Shown one piece after another: positions 1-15,965 of a stretch of 64,000 nucleotides of DNA. The DNA lies in the NCBI GenBank assembly GCA_011033025.1, contig WFMF01000108.1, forward strand, positions 1-64,000, given 5' to 3'. The position numbers and the translations under genes were made by a program. The notes below the pieces were generated by a model. It did not search any database. It was not told the DNA's origin and saw only the letters and a program-made list of their open reading frames with translations. This DNA is from Beroe forskalii (Eukaryota > Ctenophora > Nuda > Beroida > Beroidae). Every line of letters begins with the position of its first letter. Positions within the stretch are counted from its first letter, which is position 1.

Positions 1-1164
1 CAAAGGTGTTTCTTAAGAAATCTGCTTCCCCCTCAAAATTCCCTTTAAAAAAAGTACTTTTTAGTCTGCAAACACACTGTCAGGCCTGTTGACCTTATCA
101 CTTTAAAAACAGCTGCTAAAACGACACTACTTTCTGGCTAAAGTACGCTATATTTGCTATTGCTATTGCTATGCAGGGATCATAATCGAAAAATCGGAAC
201 AGAGCTAACATCTTATTTATAATTACTTAATTACTTTATTGATTGATATCATATTTCCTTGAAAGTTTTGAAATCATTTCGGTCGATAACAACATCCGAA
301 CAAATTCAGTGTAATCCCGCCAAATTTATGTAAGTTTACACCGCCAATTTAGTAACTTCGAATAAAGTCATCAGTGAACTCATCACTGATCAAACATTGC
401 CCTATTTTGGGCAATTCTCAAAAATCTTGTGACTTGATGTCACCATACACAATAAAAAGTCTTGGAGAGTCGCAAAAACTCATCTGATTCAATCAGTGAT
501 TAGTGATTTAAGTGTACATCACTACGTTTTTCTGATAACACGGTGTAATCAAATTGCGCGGAGTAAAATTTCTCTCGGGTGTCAAAGTTTCACCAAGCTT
601 TTGCTTTTGCTTTCTGACCAGCATAAATGGTACTCATGCCTCTTCAAAGTTGATGAATACCTTGTCTCACGAACCAATGACTGCTCAGTTTCCAAGCTTC
701 TTGGCTCGGGTATTAAATGAACTTGGAGTTGCTTATTACGAAGGATTAGTAGCAGTGCCGAGTACAATGCACTGCACAAAATTATTGAGAGTTAGTGAGG
801 TCAAATCGTTTATTATTTCGTGCATCATGAGCAAATGATTATTTCCATGTCGGGACTAGAAATCGAAAGAAGTGAGCTTTTGGATTATGCAGGATTGAAT
901 TTGCTCCAAGAAAAATCGCTTCGAACTGTCGTCAAGAGTTCAAACTTCCGTGGAACTTTTAATAGCAGCTAATAAGTAATGTGCGATCTTTATATTTGTC
1001 AACACAGAACAAATTCGGAGATTTTTCATAATATTTGGATATAATACAATATTTGAATGAATAGTTTTTGGTTATTTACGAAGACAACTAATTTTTGAAG
1101 ACACAAGAATCTTAGAATGAATTCATGAGTCTGACAGCAGAGCATAAAAACTCAAATTCTGGTC
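1..1164. other. Non-coding, no gene seen
   Basis: AT-rich DNA with short open frames on both strands. None has a recognisable domain, a signal peptide or splice-site support. It probably lies in an intron of the PKC gene, because the exons for the regulatory half of PKC are not found here and must be further upstream. Confidence 0.5.
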
Positions 1165-3088
1165 ATAGGGTAGAGTGACCTAATTCCGGCCATTTTTGTA
1201 CGATTTTTTTTCAAAATCATGTTTTATAAATATGGGAAGGTTTTGAACCTTGAAAATAGTTAAGTATGGTAGGAAAATGATTAAAATTGTTGATTATACC
1301 CAAAAATTTGAAAATTATGGATTTTGATACTTTTTTGGACAATTTTTGAAATGGCCGGAATTAGGCCCTGACCTAATTCCGGTCATTTGAGCCTAATTCC
1401 GGCCACCCAAAATAATTCTTCAACTACTGATCTTAGAGCAAAATTTTGCTCTGTCTATAAATTCCACCTTTCTTCTACTCAAAATGAAATTTTACTGTGT
1501 AGCTCTATTGGGTACACTGATTTTCGGTCTCTAAAGATAAGTCATTTCAACTAAGAATAAAATGTCATAAATGAAGTTTCCCAGATATTGACGGATTCCC
1601 AGAATGTTAAAAACACTTTTCTATTACCTCTTATCATTTTAAGTTATAGTAAGAACTAGGTAAGTGAGTTGAGGGCCGGCCGGAATTAGGTCCCCTTCTG
1701 GGTTATGGGTACCTTATTCGGCCACCTGCTATAACACCCTTTATTAACTATGAAGGAGCACTATTTAGTATTCTCACAAAATGAGATGTTATATTTAGCA
1801 TGGTATGTCAGAAAATCACCAAAACGATTTTCAGCTAAATTCTTGCATTTAGATTTCCGCAAGTTCGACTCCCGAATTTAAGCACACATCTGCAGGTTTT
1901 CTCATAATTTTCTGTTTGTTACGAAATATTATGTTATACTATACTCTATTAATATCACCTGAAGCATTCCCATTTAGTTTTCAACATAAACTTGCAGTTT
2001 AGTGTTTGTACCATCAAAATATCTGAAATTTCTATTTTGGGCGACAATTCCTGATTGGTGACATGTCTTTTTCATGGATTGAAAGCACTTTCTACTCTAG
2101 CTATGACTCTTAGACCGATCTTTTAAGTGAAAACTAGCAAAAATTAATTTAGGGGCGAAATCTAATTTTTCAGAGGGCCTTGGTAATTTCTGATCATCTA
2201 TGGAGTTCGCTACATCTAAAAGTCACTTTCGTGTATTCAGGATATCATTTAACAACGTTATGGATCATTTTCCATAATTTCCATGCTGCTCTGATATGAA
2301 AAAACAGCTACAGAGTTGTGGTTTAAATATAAGGTACCCATGGTAGGAGGGTCCCTAATTACGGCCATCTCAAATCATAGTCTCATTTGCTAGATTTAGA
2401 TAAAAATAAGCATCACTCTGGGCTTTTACCAATATAGACTCAATCATAACGTCATGTAATGCTTGGTTTATCACTTGAACATTCATAATTGTGCATTATG
2501 AACTTTGGCCGGATTTAGGACCCCAGATTTTTGCGACCCTAATTTCCGTCCACAGCAGTTCCTGTCTAAGTTTTTAAACTTTTTGAGCTTAAACTTTTGA
2601 AATTCAAAGCCTCGGAAAGTTAAGAAACCATAGGTGCAATAGATTAAATGAAATTTAGCTATAGAAATTGTGGCCGGAATAAGGGACCTCTGTGATTTTA
2701 GGTCCCTAATTCTGGTCACACAATTTAAAGTATTAAATCGCTCATTTTGGATTTAAAATCGATGATTTGGTCATCTATGGGCAACATTCAACATAACTCA
2801 GTATTTTTTGTCTCCAAAATACATTCCAAATCAATTTTATATCAAATGTTAACTTAACAAAAATTTTGGCCTAAAATCATTATTTCGGGGGTAAATTTTT
2901 TTAAATCAAAAAAGTGACCATATCCTAGTGATCATTTACTCAAAAATTTCAGAGAACATGGACAAATGATTGAAGTTGCCCATAAAATTGTTTTTTGGGG
3001 TAAGCAGTGTGAAATAAAAAGTGTGGAATTTTTTCAACTCAGGGTGGCCGGAATAGGGGGCCGGCCGGAATTAGGCTCCTTACCCTAT
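1165..3088. mobile_element. Inverted-repeat element, about 1.9 kb, non-coding
   Basis: The left end (ATAGGGTAGAGTGACCTAAT, then TCCGGCC) is matched in inverted orientation at the right end (GGCCGGAATTAGGCTCC, then TTACCCTAT), giving terminal inverted repeats of about 27 bp. The motif CCTAATTCCGGCC and degenerate versions recur inside in both orientations, near 1345, 1385, 1671, 2345, 2505, 2670, 2700 and 3045. There is no transposase reading frame, so this looks like a non-autonomous DNA element with subterminal repeats. I did not identify target-site duplications or a superfamily. Confidence 0.6.
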
Positions 3089-3376
3089 TTTGATAAAATT
3101 TATGACTCCATCATTGTTAGTCTGCCTTGATATTATATTTGGTGTCACAGTTGATCATATCGTCAATGCCAACAGAGCTTAAATTTATTGTTTCAAATTA
3201 TCACGATAATGTCAAATAATTAAAAACGTCATCGGCCATTACAGATGAACAGGATTTGGTGGCTGGCCTTCAAAACGATTCAAGGATGTTATTCTCATTT
3301 GAGATACTTCGTAATAAAAAAATATCTTTTTCAATAAATTACTAAACTCTTAATCCATCCTATTCCTCTTTCTCAG

Positions 3377-3444
3377 CCCACAGATCCGCTAGCGTGCCGT
3401 CGTTGGAGAAACCAGACGTCTACCAGGACACCCTAGAACTAGCA
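3377..3444 (+). CDS. PKC, probable linker exon between regulatory and kinase halves
   Basis: A pyrimidine-rich acceptor (CTCTTTCTCAG) precedes 68 nt that are open in one frame and end at the donor GCAG|GTAAAC. The translation reads roughly AHRSASVPSLEKPDVYQD and ends ...LELA plus one base. That one-base overhang joins exactly to the kinase exon at 9990, which starts with two bases, to make an Asp codon. The peptide has no fold signature, as expected for the variable hinge before a PKC kinase domain. The donor and exon end are triplicated just downstream. Support is splice phase plus position, not homology. Confidence 0.5.
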
Positions 3445-3568
3445 GGTAAACAAACATAGCATCTTCCAAATATTCTAGAAATAGCAGGTAAACAAACATT
3501 GCATTGTCCAAATATTCAAATGTTCTAGAATTGGCAGGTAAACAAACATTGCATTGTTCAAATATCTT
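3433..3568 (+). repeat. Three tandem copies of an exon end plus splice donor
   Basis: Units beginning CTAGAA(C/A/T)T(A/G)GCAGGTAAAC start at 3433, 3474 and 3525. Each contains the exon's last bases and a GTAAAC donor, followed by CAAACATTGCATTGTCCAAA-like sequence. The first unit holds the predicted exon end of the PKC linker exon. Confidence 0.8.
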
Positions 3569-4032
3569 CAATATAATTGGTACTCGAATTTCTGGACCAT
3601 AAAAAAGTTAATGTTCGAGAGGAGTGGCACTTACACTTTGAATAGTATTTAGTTTCATCAATACTACCCGCAATACTGCAAACTTGTAAAATCTAGAATG
3701 AATGACTGATGTTTAATTCCACTCAATGCGGAAGCTTTCCTAACAATTGATGACGGTTTTTGACGTATTGTAAATGTTAAACTCAATGTTAAATTGATAA
3801 CGGTATTTTCTCCTCTAGTTATTTGGTAAGGGGTTTCAAGGCTTCATTTACCATAATTTATGAACAACAGGAAATCGTTCTACGATTCCAATAATTGAAT
3901 AACAGGTAAAAGGGCAGATTAGAATATCGGAACATTTTCACGTGAAAACGATCTTGATTGAAATGGAGTGAAGCGGTAGCCGGTACAGAAGTACGGGGTC
4001 ATCATTCATGAATTGTCAGCTGTAAACCATAC

Positions 4033-4337
4033 AGTGACACAGTTCTATCTTTCATGAAATGAGAAGCTATGACAATAGCTCTTGTAACATAGCCGTGACA
4101 CAGTTCCATCTGTCATGAAATGAGGGGCTATGACAATAGCTCTTGTAACATAGCCGTGACACAGTTCTATCTGTCATGAAATGATGAGCTATGACAATAG
4201 CTCTTGTAACATAACCGTGACACAGTTCCATCTGTCATGAAATGAGGAGCTATGACAATAGCTCTTGTAACATAGCCGTAACACAGTTCTATCTGTCATG
4301 AAACAGGAGCTATGACAATAGCTCTTGTAACATAGCG
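4033..4337. repeat. 61-bp tandem repeat, 5 copies
   Basis: Five units start with GTGACACAGTTC(T/C)ATCT and end with CTCTTGTAACATAGCC. Each unit contains the hairpin-forming GAGCTATGACAATAGCTC. Copies are nearly identical apart from single-base changes and a small deletion in the last one. Confidence 0.9.
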
Positions 4338-6489
4338 ATGTTGTTTGGGGCAAACACTCGCCAGCAATACACGGTTGCTGGTGACAGTATTATCAGGGTT
4401 TGTAATGGTGAATTGATGACGTCACACCGCTTTGCTATCTTGCGCGAGATGTAAATATGTACATTCAAATTGCCCTTTCTCGCTATTGTGTCATTGTAGT
4501 GTTTTGCGGGCTAACAATGGCCCTGGATACACAGCATATATTATGTTTGTATGAGTATACTAGAGTACATGTAAAGGAGTCATTTAGTGGGTCTAATAAG
4601 CGAAAAGGTGCAGACCGTGTAAAACCCCTTTCTTTCAAACCTCTCGCATATGATGTATTGAGGCATTAGAATGTGACTCTAACCCATTTGATGGTGGACT
4701 TTTTAAGATGCAGAAGAAGTAGGACGAATCCATGTGCGAAACCTCATCCTATACATTTATTCTTTTAAAGTTTTTGATTTTCCCCAAATTTTAGGCTACG
4801 TTTCTTTATTTTTTCAAAATCCTAGCCTCAGTTTCTTGAAAATTACCCTGAGTGTACATTTCCTTGGCTCCATTACTACGGGGCTCCATCATCCATGTGC
4901 AGATGTGCTTCTCGAGTGAAAATAAGAGCGATCGGAGTCATCAACTTACTTCGTTGTGCTATGATAATGATGTCATGTCAACCACCAATGCATATCACAC
5001 ATGGTGACAAGAAAGACTGTATTTTGCATAATATATACTAATGCAGAATGTATATATCCCCTGATTATAATATACATTTTATGTACATGTCATAATAATA
5101 TGTGAATGTGGTTTTATCACAATTCAGCATGGTCTACTGCTGTCTGGGACTTATTGAATTTGAGATCATAAATCATTACTCAAACTCAGCTTTCTGATGG
5201 TATTATTTTCCTTTATTCTATGCTTTTTAACATCCAACTGCATCAGAATACGACGTTTAAAATTGAAAGCGTTATTGTTTGTACAAATTGAGCTACAAAG
5301 CAGCAATAAAGCATATTGTAATCACTGCAATTATTTATCATCCACAAAGCATGAATCCAATGCTGTTTACGTCATTATAAGACTATCGACCCGCTCGTAA
5401 ACCGCGGCTTGAGTTTGCTTTAAGCGCAAATATAATTAGTTGCTACGAGTCAAGGAATGCTTCTTCCAAATTCCAGTTATTATCATTCCGGGTCCGGAAT
5501 CGACAAAAATTACTCAATTTTGGAGTTAATTTCCACCAATATACAGAACATAATATAGGATCAGACACAGTAAAATTTTTCGTGATGGATCTAAATTGGC
5601 ACCTCAAAAAATCTGTTTTCCATTAGGGTGCAATTGTTTTCAAATCAGGAGCAGTATTGTGAGTATTGTACTAGATCCTGTGATGACGTCAGGCATTTAA
5701 ATGTCTTTGTTCTCGTTGAAGAGACGCACCGTGTTCACATTGCCAAGGGACAGACACAAACATTTTATCATTTACAGCATTTTATAACATTCTATAACAC
5801 ACAAACACACAGCCATCGAAAATTGTGTGATAATAGCCAATATTAAGATAACAATTGATACTTTCACATTTTCCTAGCTGTGCATGCGCCTCGACTGCGT
5901 ATCGGAAACTCTTTACACAGCTCTAGAAGTGGGAAGGTATTTATTATTGATACTTTGACGGTATGCTTCAGCGACTAGCAGAATAGCAGATGTTTGATCT
6001 TTGAAAGACAAAAAGTGAATAATACTTAATGTTGGTTGGGATGACATAATCATGGTTCAGAATGGTTGATTGATGACGTCTTTATCATGAATAGAATAGT
6101 GAGTTGATGACGTCATTATCATGATGAAGACTAGCTAATTGATGACGTTTGCCATTATCTATTTCATGTATTGTTCGTACCATACGAACAATACATTCTC
6201 ATCTACATGTCAGTTATTGTGTGTTTTTTGTTGTGGTGACAACATGGAATAAAATCAGTGTGGTTGACGTCATGGTGACGTCATGGTAACGGGACTACTC
6301 ACGAGTGTGACATAATGTTTACAGTGTGTAATACACAGTTATACATTCAGATACAAGGTATAATACACACACGCTGTGATGACGTCATTATCATAGCTCA
6401 AAGTGGTGAGTTGATGACGTCATTATCACAGCTCTATGTGGTAAGTTGAGCCGCCTATTTTTCACGCACGGAGGACTTATGATGGGCAC

Positions 6490-6640
6490 AATGTAGCATG
6501 ATGTAATAAACAGTGTACACACATACATCATACACACTAACATGATGTAATAAACAGTGTACACACATACATTATACACACTAACATGATGTAATAAACA
6601 GTGTACACACTAACATTATACACACTAACATGATGTAATG
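6490..6640. repeat. 51-bp tandem repeat, about 3 copies
   Basis: The unit contains CATGATGTAATAAACAGTGT followed by ACACACATACAT and ATACACACTAA. Three copies are visible, the last one shortened. Confidence 0.85.
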
Positions 6641-9349
6641 TACTCTGTGTACTTATTGGATTAGTGGACACAGAACACATTGCTGAACTATTGAATATCA
6701 TCATTATCATCAATGGGAATTATCAAGGAGCGCATTACGTAACTAATAACAATACAAACAATACGACTCTATTAAATCACGTTCAATGACGTTTTTACTT
6801 CCGTTTTCTGATCACTGTTAACTCCAAGTAGAGAAGTAGACAGCTAGGTATTATTCTACGTATGTATAGGACTAAAAGCTTTAAAAGTCAGGACAATACC
6901 ATTTCAAACATGATACACACATGCTATGTAATGACAAACACGATTTACATTATACAATATACATCGCAATGTACTCATAACAGGATCAGATCCACAATGA
7001 TGGTACAACCATCCTGAACACATAAAGTACGGAGAAAATGTTTTCTGAGCTTCTTTGGATTTAACTATTTAGGCACACTTTCAGAAATACAAATTCCCCC
7101 TTCTACGAAAAGAAATGATCTTTCCACAGTACCTACCTATATCATTGTAGTGAGATATTGTTTGACTGATTGCCACAATTCACTCGCCATGGAATAGTTT
7201 ATAAGTTTATATAGATCTTTGATCCACGGATCTAACTATGGAATCAGACCATCAGTCCTCAATGTCATCAATTTCGTTGATGCTTCCTTCAATCATTTTA
7301 TCCTCAAATTACAAAGCAATTTGCTACCAAATACCTTGGATCAAATAGCAATTACTTAATTCCAAGAAAATGTTGGCCTCACGATTTCTATGATGTATTA
7401 TTATGCTTAGATCGATTGCAATCAATGTTTACAATGCCTAATACACCGCAATGTGCAATACATTCCAAAGTATAAACATTGTAAATTCCTCTTTAACAAC
7501 TTAACAAGGTCCAGATCACCAGTAACAATTACATGTAAACTGGTTACTGGGTTTCATTGACATGGGGTTTCTACTTTCTAAACATGTGAGGGTTGTATAC
7601 TAACATTCCAATGCTTTGTATACCAGTAGTGTGGGCCTTGATAGTAGAGTTGATAGTAGAGTTGCCAAGAAAATCAAGAATTTGAAGAGCAGTTAATCAT
7701 AATATTCATTAGCTGGGTTTTAAATCAATCATTAATTAGGCGGGACCCTATTGTTCAATTTCTATTGCATTGATGCATGGCGCCTTAACTGATTACAATA
7801 TATTGGAACTATATATCCTTTTCTTAATAGTTCATATCACAGATCATGCCTCAGTGAAAATTATAATACAAAAAGTTCTATAATCTACAGTCAGAAAGCT
7901 GTCTGCGCTGCGTATACAATTTAATGTACATAAAATGTATTGCTATACAATGTACATTCTCATACTATTTAATGTACATACAATGCATTACAATACTCTA
8001 CATTCTCAATATCAGCTGACGATGATTTGCTGCTGTCTCACTAATGGTTTTGCAAGCAATAAGGAAGTGTCAACACGAAAAAGCTGCTGCAATAATATAT
8101 TATCATCACGAATCATCCTGTGTATGTTAATATATTATACCCAGACAACAAATAGAACATCATAATCTACAACCGCTATGATTTTGACAGAAATAATGTG
8201 CGATAGGGTGTATTCATTAATCTTCTGGTGTAATAGATTGAATGGGGAATTGCCCGATTTTAAAATGAAGGAAAATAAATCGGGAAAATCACTTTTAGAA
8301 ACTATTCAAAATATGAACCAATATTAAAGCTAGGTTTAGTTTTACTGGTTTAGGAGTTTAGGAAGCAAATGGTTGTGGGGCTTAAGTCCTGTGTCTTCTT
8401 ATTTGGGATTCGAGGTATTGCCCCAGCAGGAAAAGGGGAATGACTCATTGATTGTTTTATTTTATCGGTTAAAGGAAGTAGTCATCTGATTCTTTGATAG
8501 CCAGCGTCCATGCTATTTTCAAATCCCACAAATAGCACGATTTAATCATGGCATTTTATTTATATTCCTTGACGCAAACGTACCTACTAAAGAAAGAAAA
8601 AGTAAAACATTATACTATTATAGATTTCAGTCAAAGAAATTTTGCTAAAATGACTGTACTATAAATAAATTTGTTCGCCCGAATATTGAGTTGTAGTAAC
8701 GTATAATCAAAGCAATTTATTAATCTAAAAATACTGAAATAATGCGTGTCTGCAAATCTAGATTTTCTTGCGGACATGGTTCCTCAAAGAAAGCTGATGT
8801 AGGACTTATTGCTTTATAGTTAAGATTTTCATCACGTATTCTTCGCTGAGTTAGATGTGAGAAAGTACATGCCTTCATCGGCTTTGGGGATGATCTTTTC
8901 TACACAAAAGCATGTTTTGTTGGAAAATTGTGTTAAGTTATTTACACTCATTGTACAAACACAAATAAATGATACTGAACAGTAAAAGTCTAAAATTTTT
9001 GCTGCGAGGAGATGTTCATGAAAAGGATTTATTGACTTGAATTTAGATATTACTGAGGTCAATATTATTATATTATTATGAGGTGCTATTACCCCCTCTC
9101 TTGTTAAAGAGAGACCTCCTTATAAACTTTATATGTGATGTGGTACCTTAGTAATTTAATTAACTTAATTAGCCCTGGTCAATAATGTTTGCAAACAGCT
9201 TGGTAACTGCTCGCCATGATATAATAACTGGTCATTAATTACAGATCATTATATTGTGTGCTGTTATATAATAATCACACTTTAACTTGGATGTTTTAAC
9301 TCAATGAAGAGTAATTTAGTACCCAGTTCTGTTAGCCAGGATTTTTTCC

Positions 9350-9640
9350 GGGAGTTCTTGGGCAGCCCCCCAGTGCAGGGGCGAGCCCCTGCCAGGGTTC
9401 TTTAAATTTTAGGAAATTAGGGTGCTGCAGGATGATTTTTACAACAAAGAAATGTACAGGAAATGAACAGGATGATATTAATTGTTAAAATTAGGCCAAG
9501 TTATCAAATATAAACGAGCTACAACTGAAGACTAAACAATTGGAGCTAAAATAAAAAATCATGAAAAACTTTTATTCTAACTATTTTGAAATGGTACCTT
9601 TTCTTCCGAGGGGGCTGCAGCCCCTAGCTAACTCCCAGCT
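9350..9640. mobile_element. Dispersed repeat, copy A
   Basis: This stretch shares GAAATGGTACCTTTTCTTCC, GGGGGCTGCAGCCCC, an interior TATAAACGAGCTA segment and a GCAGGGGCGAGCCCCTG-like end with 60690-61140, in the opposite orientation. It has no coding capacity. It is probably an old non-autonomous transposon or a fragment of one. Confidence 0.6.
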
Positions 9641-9989
9641 ATGTTCTTACGAATGAACTAATGAAACGCCATAAATCTTTGAATGAAACACATCGTTTTA
9701 TTGTAAAATACTTTCGAACCATCATCAGTTCATCATTCTTTATTTGAGGTTCCTATCCTCAAAGGTGATTTACCCTCTGCCAAAATACACAGTAAGTTTC
9801 AGCCTAAAGTCCAACTAAAACTAACTTCCATGTTGAAATAAATGAATAATTGTATTTATGAAACTTAATCAAAAACTTCACTTAGCCTGATTAATAACGA
9901 TCTTGTGACTTGCATCAATTTACAAAAGAACACGGAACTTTATTAGTTAAGGAAAACGCCCTGTTTAACTCATCCTATTTCCATTTCAG

Positions 9990-13166
<3,177 letters not shown>

Positions 13167-13500
13167 GTACCATCCCCCGACATATATAGTGACAAATGAT
13201 AAACGATAATTATACAGTGACAACTACATAGTGAGACTAAGACATGCGCTGAGAGACATGAACTCTTGGTATGTATCCATACGATATACGCTCATGTGTC
13301 CTACTTGAAACTTTCTCAATGCGCTGGTGCATGTATGTGTGTGTCGAACAAGAAGATAAATTACCAAATCAATTACAGACTATCACTTATTGACGTTTTC
13401 TGCATTACAGTGGGACCATGGCCATGTAAAACTGTCCCTGATTCTATAATTAGCTGGAAGGAGAGTCAGCGCACGCGCACTGTGTTGCGACTCATGTGCA

Positions 13501-13630
13501 GATCGCTCGATTGAAGGAGGGGTTGATAACGATGCGCAAATTAGTTCGCGCGTCAACTTTCGATGTAAATTGTATCAAAAGTACAGCAAAATTGCGCGTC
13601 TTTATCGACCCTTCCAATCTATCGAGTGAT
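13501..13630. mobile_element. MITE, about 130 bp
   Basis: The left end GATCGCTCGATTGAAGGAGG...ATGCGCAAAT is the inverse of the right end AAATTGCGCGTCTTTATCGA...TCTATCGAGTGA, giving imperfect terminal repeats of about 40 bp. A related element with the same GCTCGATTGA terminus lies at 57811-57938. Confidence 0.7.
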
Positions 13631-15172
13631 ATTCACCAACAAATGTCAGTGATTTGCTTATCTTCCGATCTATGCTCCATCGCATGGCTTTTAATTATAA
13701 CAGTAATAAAAGTTTTATTTTTCATTAAATCAGCCGTGTATCATAAAATACCGTGTTTTGTTTGTTGCTAGCAGACTTGTGACGGTTTGCTTACGGTTTG
13801 ATACTGTACGCAAAGTTTGTCATCCGTATTTTAGTTTATTTTGCACTTTCGCTACTCGATCAAGGAGTATTCATTATATAAGGTTCAGAAACTCTTTTAC
13901 TGAACTTGTTGATATCATTAGCTACACGTTTAAAAACTTTGAACTTGCTTCTTTAATCGTATAAATTGGAATTAAACTGAATATTCGTTATATTTCAATC
14001 AAGAGTTTTTCATAATTATCATTATACTGTAGGACGTAGGTATGAGTATAATAATCAATGTTTCGAAATGGGGAATAGATTTCTTTTATTATCACCACAG
14101 GGCTGCCGGCTGCTGAGTCAATGTGTTAAGTTTTATGAGCACTCAAATATATGGGATACTTGCTCAAAAGTACAATAAATGTTATCTTCAATGTTTATTG
14201 ACCTCAACAGTTTTATGTCAGGTTAATTTTGTGTTATTAAGACGATGTATGATATTGTTCTAATACTGTAGTTATTATTTTTCTGTCGCATCAGAGAAAA
14301 GGTTTCAAGAGAATGTTTCCGAAATTTTAGGCATACGTATTATTGTTCTACTATTCACTCATAATATCAAACACACAAAAATCCTTTGTTCAGGACATAG
14401 CCTATTTGAAACATCCTCTATTGCAAAATAAGTATACAAACTACATTCATGTTTTGCCGCTTTTTGTCATATTTTAATATCTCTAAAATGGACATCTCTC
14501 ATGGAGCAGTTGTTTGGTACCTCCATCACCATATATCCACTTTCCATGATCGTTTCAAGTTCACCTTCAGTAAACTTTTATGCAGATTTGAACATATGCC
14601 TGAGGTGCAGTATCAGAAAGTATTGATTAGCGTGGAAATTAGATAAAGATTTATGTATAAATAATTGATTTTATGTTATATTGATGTTTAGCTTTTCATG
14701 TTTGAGTAAAGCAATACGATGCGATTTATCAGGATGATATTCATATTGTAAAAACCGCTTTGGGCATTATAAATTGTGATAAAAAAGGTTCAACTGATGG
14801 TCATTTTGAGATACTACACAATATTTTATGTGAAGGCTGAATTGTATTCAGGGCAATAATGCAATATTTAATTTTGAAAGCGAATGGCATACGAGTGAAT
14901 GATTCTCATGATAGTTGTCAGACGTTGCCCCGAGTTTGGATTTACATTCACAATTACATTTCATTTTCAAGTGAGGTCTGACTGCTGACAACAAACGTTG
15001 TTTGCATTCCCAATTCCGCTCCAGCTTCTCAGCACTTTTCATGATCTGTCATTTTGTCGATTTGATTTCGTTAATTTCATTTTCAAATCGACAATTAGAT
15101 AAAGATTAAGATAACACACCGATGCCGACCGATTTAGATTAGATAACATTAACAATGCCGAGTTAAATGAAT

Positions 15173-15437
15173 AAATTTTGGGTATGTCTCCCATATAAAC
15201 AGCTCTGAGTGACGTCACAGATCTAAACGTCAATTTTTCTGTATATTAAACTTAACCATTGCCCTAACCAAAACCCTAACGTTAATTCTTATCCTAAACC
15301 TAACAAATCCTGACCCTAACCAGAACCCTAACCTTACCGCTTAAAGCGCTAGATGCGCTTAATTATATTTTTCTGAGTGACGTCATTGTCATAGATAATG
15401 AAGGCTCCCGTTTATATGGGAGACTGACCAAATTTTG
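15173..15437. mobile_element. TIR element, about 265 bp
   Basis: The ends carry GTCTCCCATATAAAC and its exact inverse GTTTATATGGGAGAC, extended outward by AAATTTTGG-like sequence to about 27 bp. A GAGTGACGTCA motif lies just inside each end. The core is CCCTAA-rich. Confidence 0.75.
15253..15338. repeat. Degenerate telomere-like CCCTAA repeats
   Basis: About eight copies of CCCTAA or one-base variants (CCTAAC, CCTGAC, CCTTAC) sit in the middle of the TIR element. The usual animal telomere repeat is TTAGGG, so this is an interstitial telomere-like tract. It was either captured by the element or arose independently. Confidence 0.6.
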
Positions 15438-15535
15438 GTTTTATTATTGTCATCAAAATTTGGTTTGATCCGATCTGACCGATCTATTACTGTCGTATAA
15501 CTATTATACAATTTGACTTATCGATCAACGTTTTA

Positions 15536-15965
15536 TTGTTTGCCCCCAAAGTTGCTCAACACGTATCGTCGCGCGCTTCCTCCAGCTCCCGCGATCCCGT
15601 ACGCGTAGGGAAGAGCGCGGCGCGTACACACACACATGACACACACCTATTATGTGGTTGCCACATGGTACGTGTCCCTGTTTGTTCGCGCGCGTGGCGC
15701 GCGCCTTTAATCTTCTCTGAACACGCGCGCAGCTGCGCAAAATATATGGTCGTACAACTGCAACATAGGACAGCTATGCGGGCTTAAAAAGCTCCAAAGA
15801 ACCACTGCTCTATTTTGCGTTTGACCGGATCCGGACCCACTTTGCGCGCTTAATCATCTGACTAGATGCTTACACGCGCGCGCGGCCTATACTATGGCTA
15901 AATTCTGAGGAGGAACGACCAACGACGCGCGCGCAGAATAGGGCAACTACCCTGTAAAGAAGTGC
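15536..15965. repeat. GC-rich dispersed repeat, copy A
   Basis: This stretch is dense in GCGCGC and contrasts sharply with its AT-rich surroundings. It shares segments such as ACGCG(C/T)AGGGAAG and GCGCGTACACACAC, CACCTAT and GCGGGCTTA with 40580-40680, in inverted orientation. It has no credible coding frame. Confidence 0.5.

Larger units (their letters stand above)
3569..9989 (+). other. PKC intron, 6.5 kb
   Basis: I see no gene here. It holds a 61-bp tandem repeat (4033-4337), a cluster of TGACGTCA octamers (6100-6430), a 51-bp tandem repeat (6490-6640), short palindromic TGTACAT runs near 7920-7990, and a transposon-derived repeat (9350-9640) also found inverted at 60690-61140. Confidence 0.6.

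Noticed and set aside
15525-15787. Open frames in GC-rich DNA
   Set aside because: Arg/Cys-rich translations come from GCGCGC composition; the segment is a dispersed repeat.
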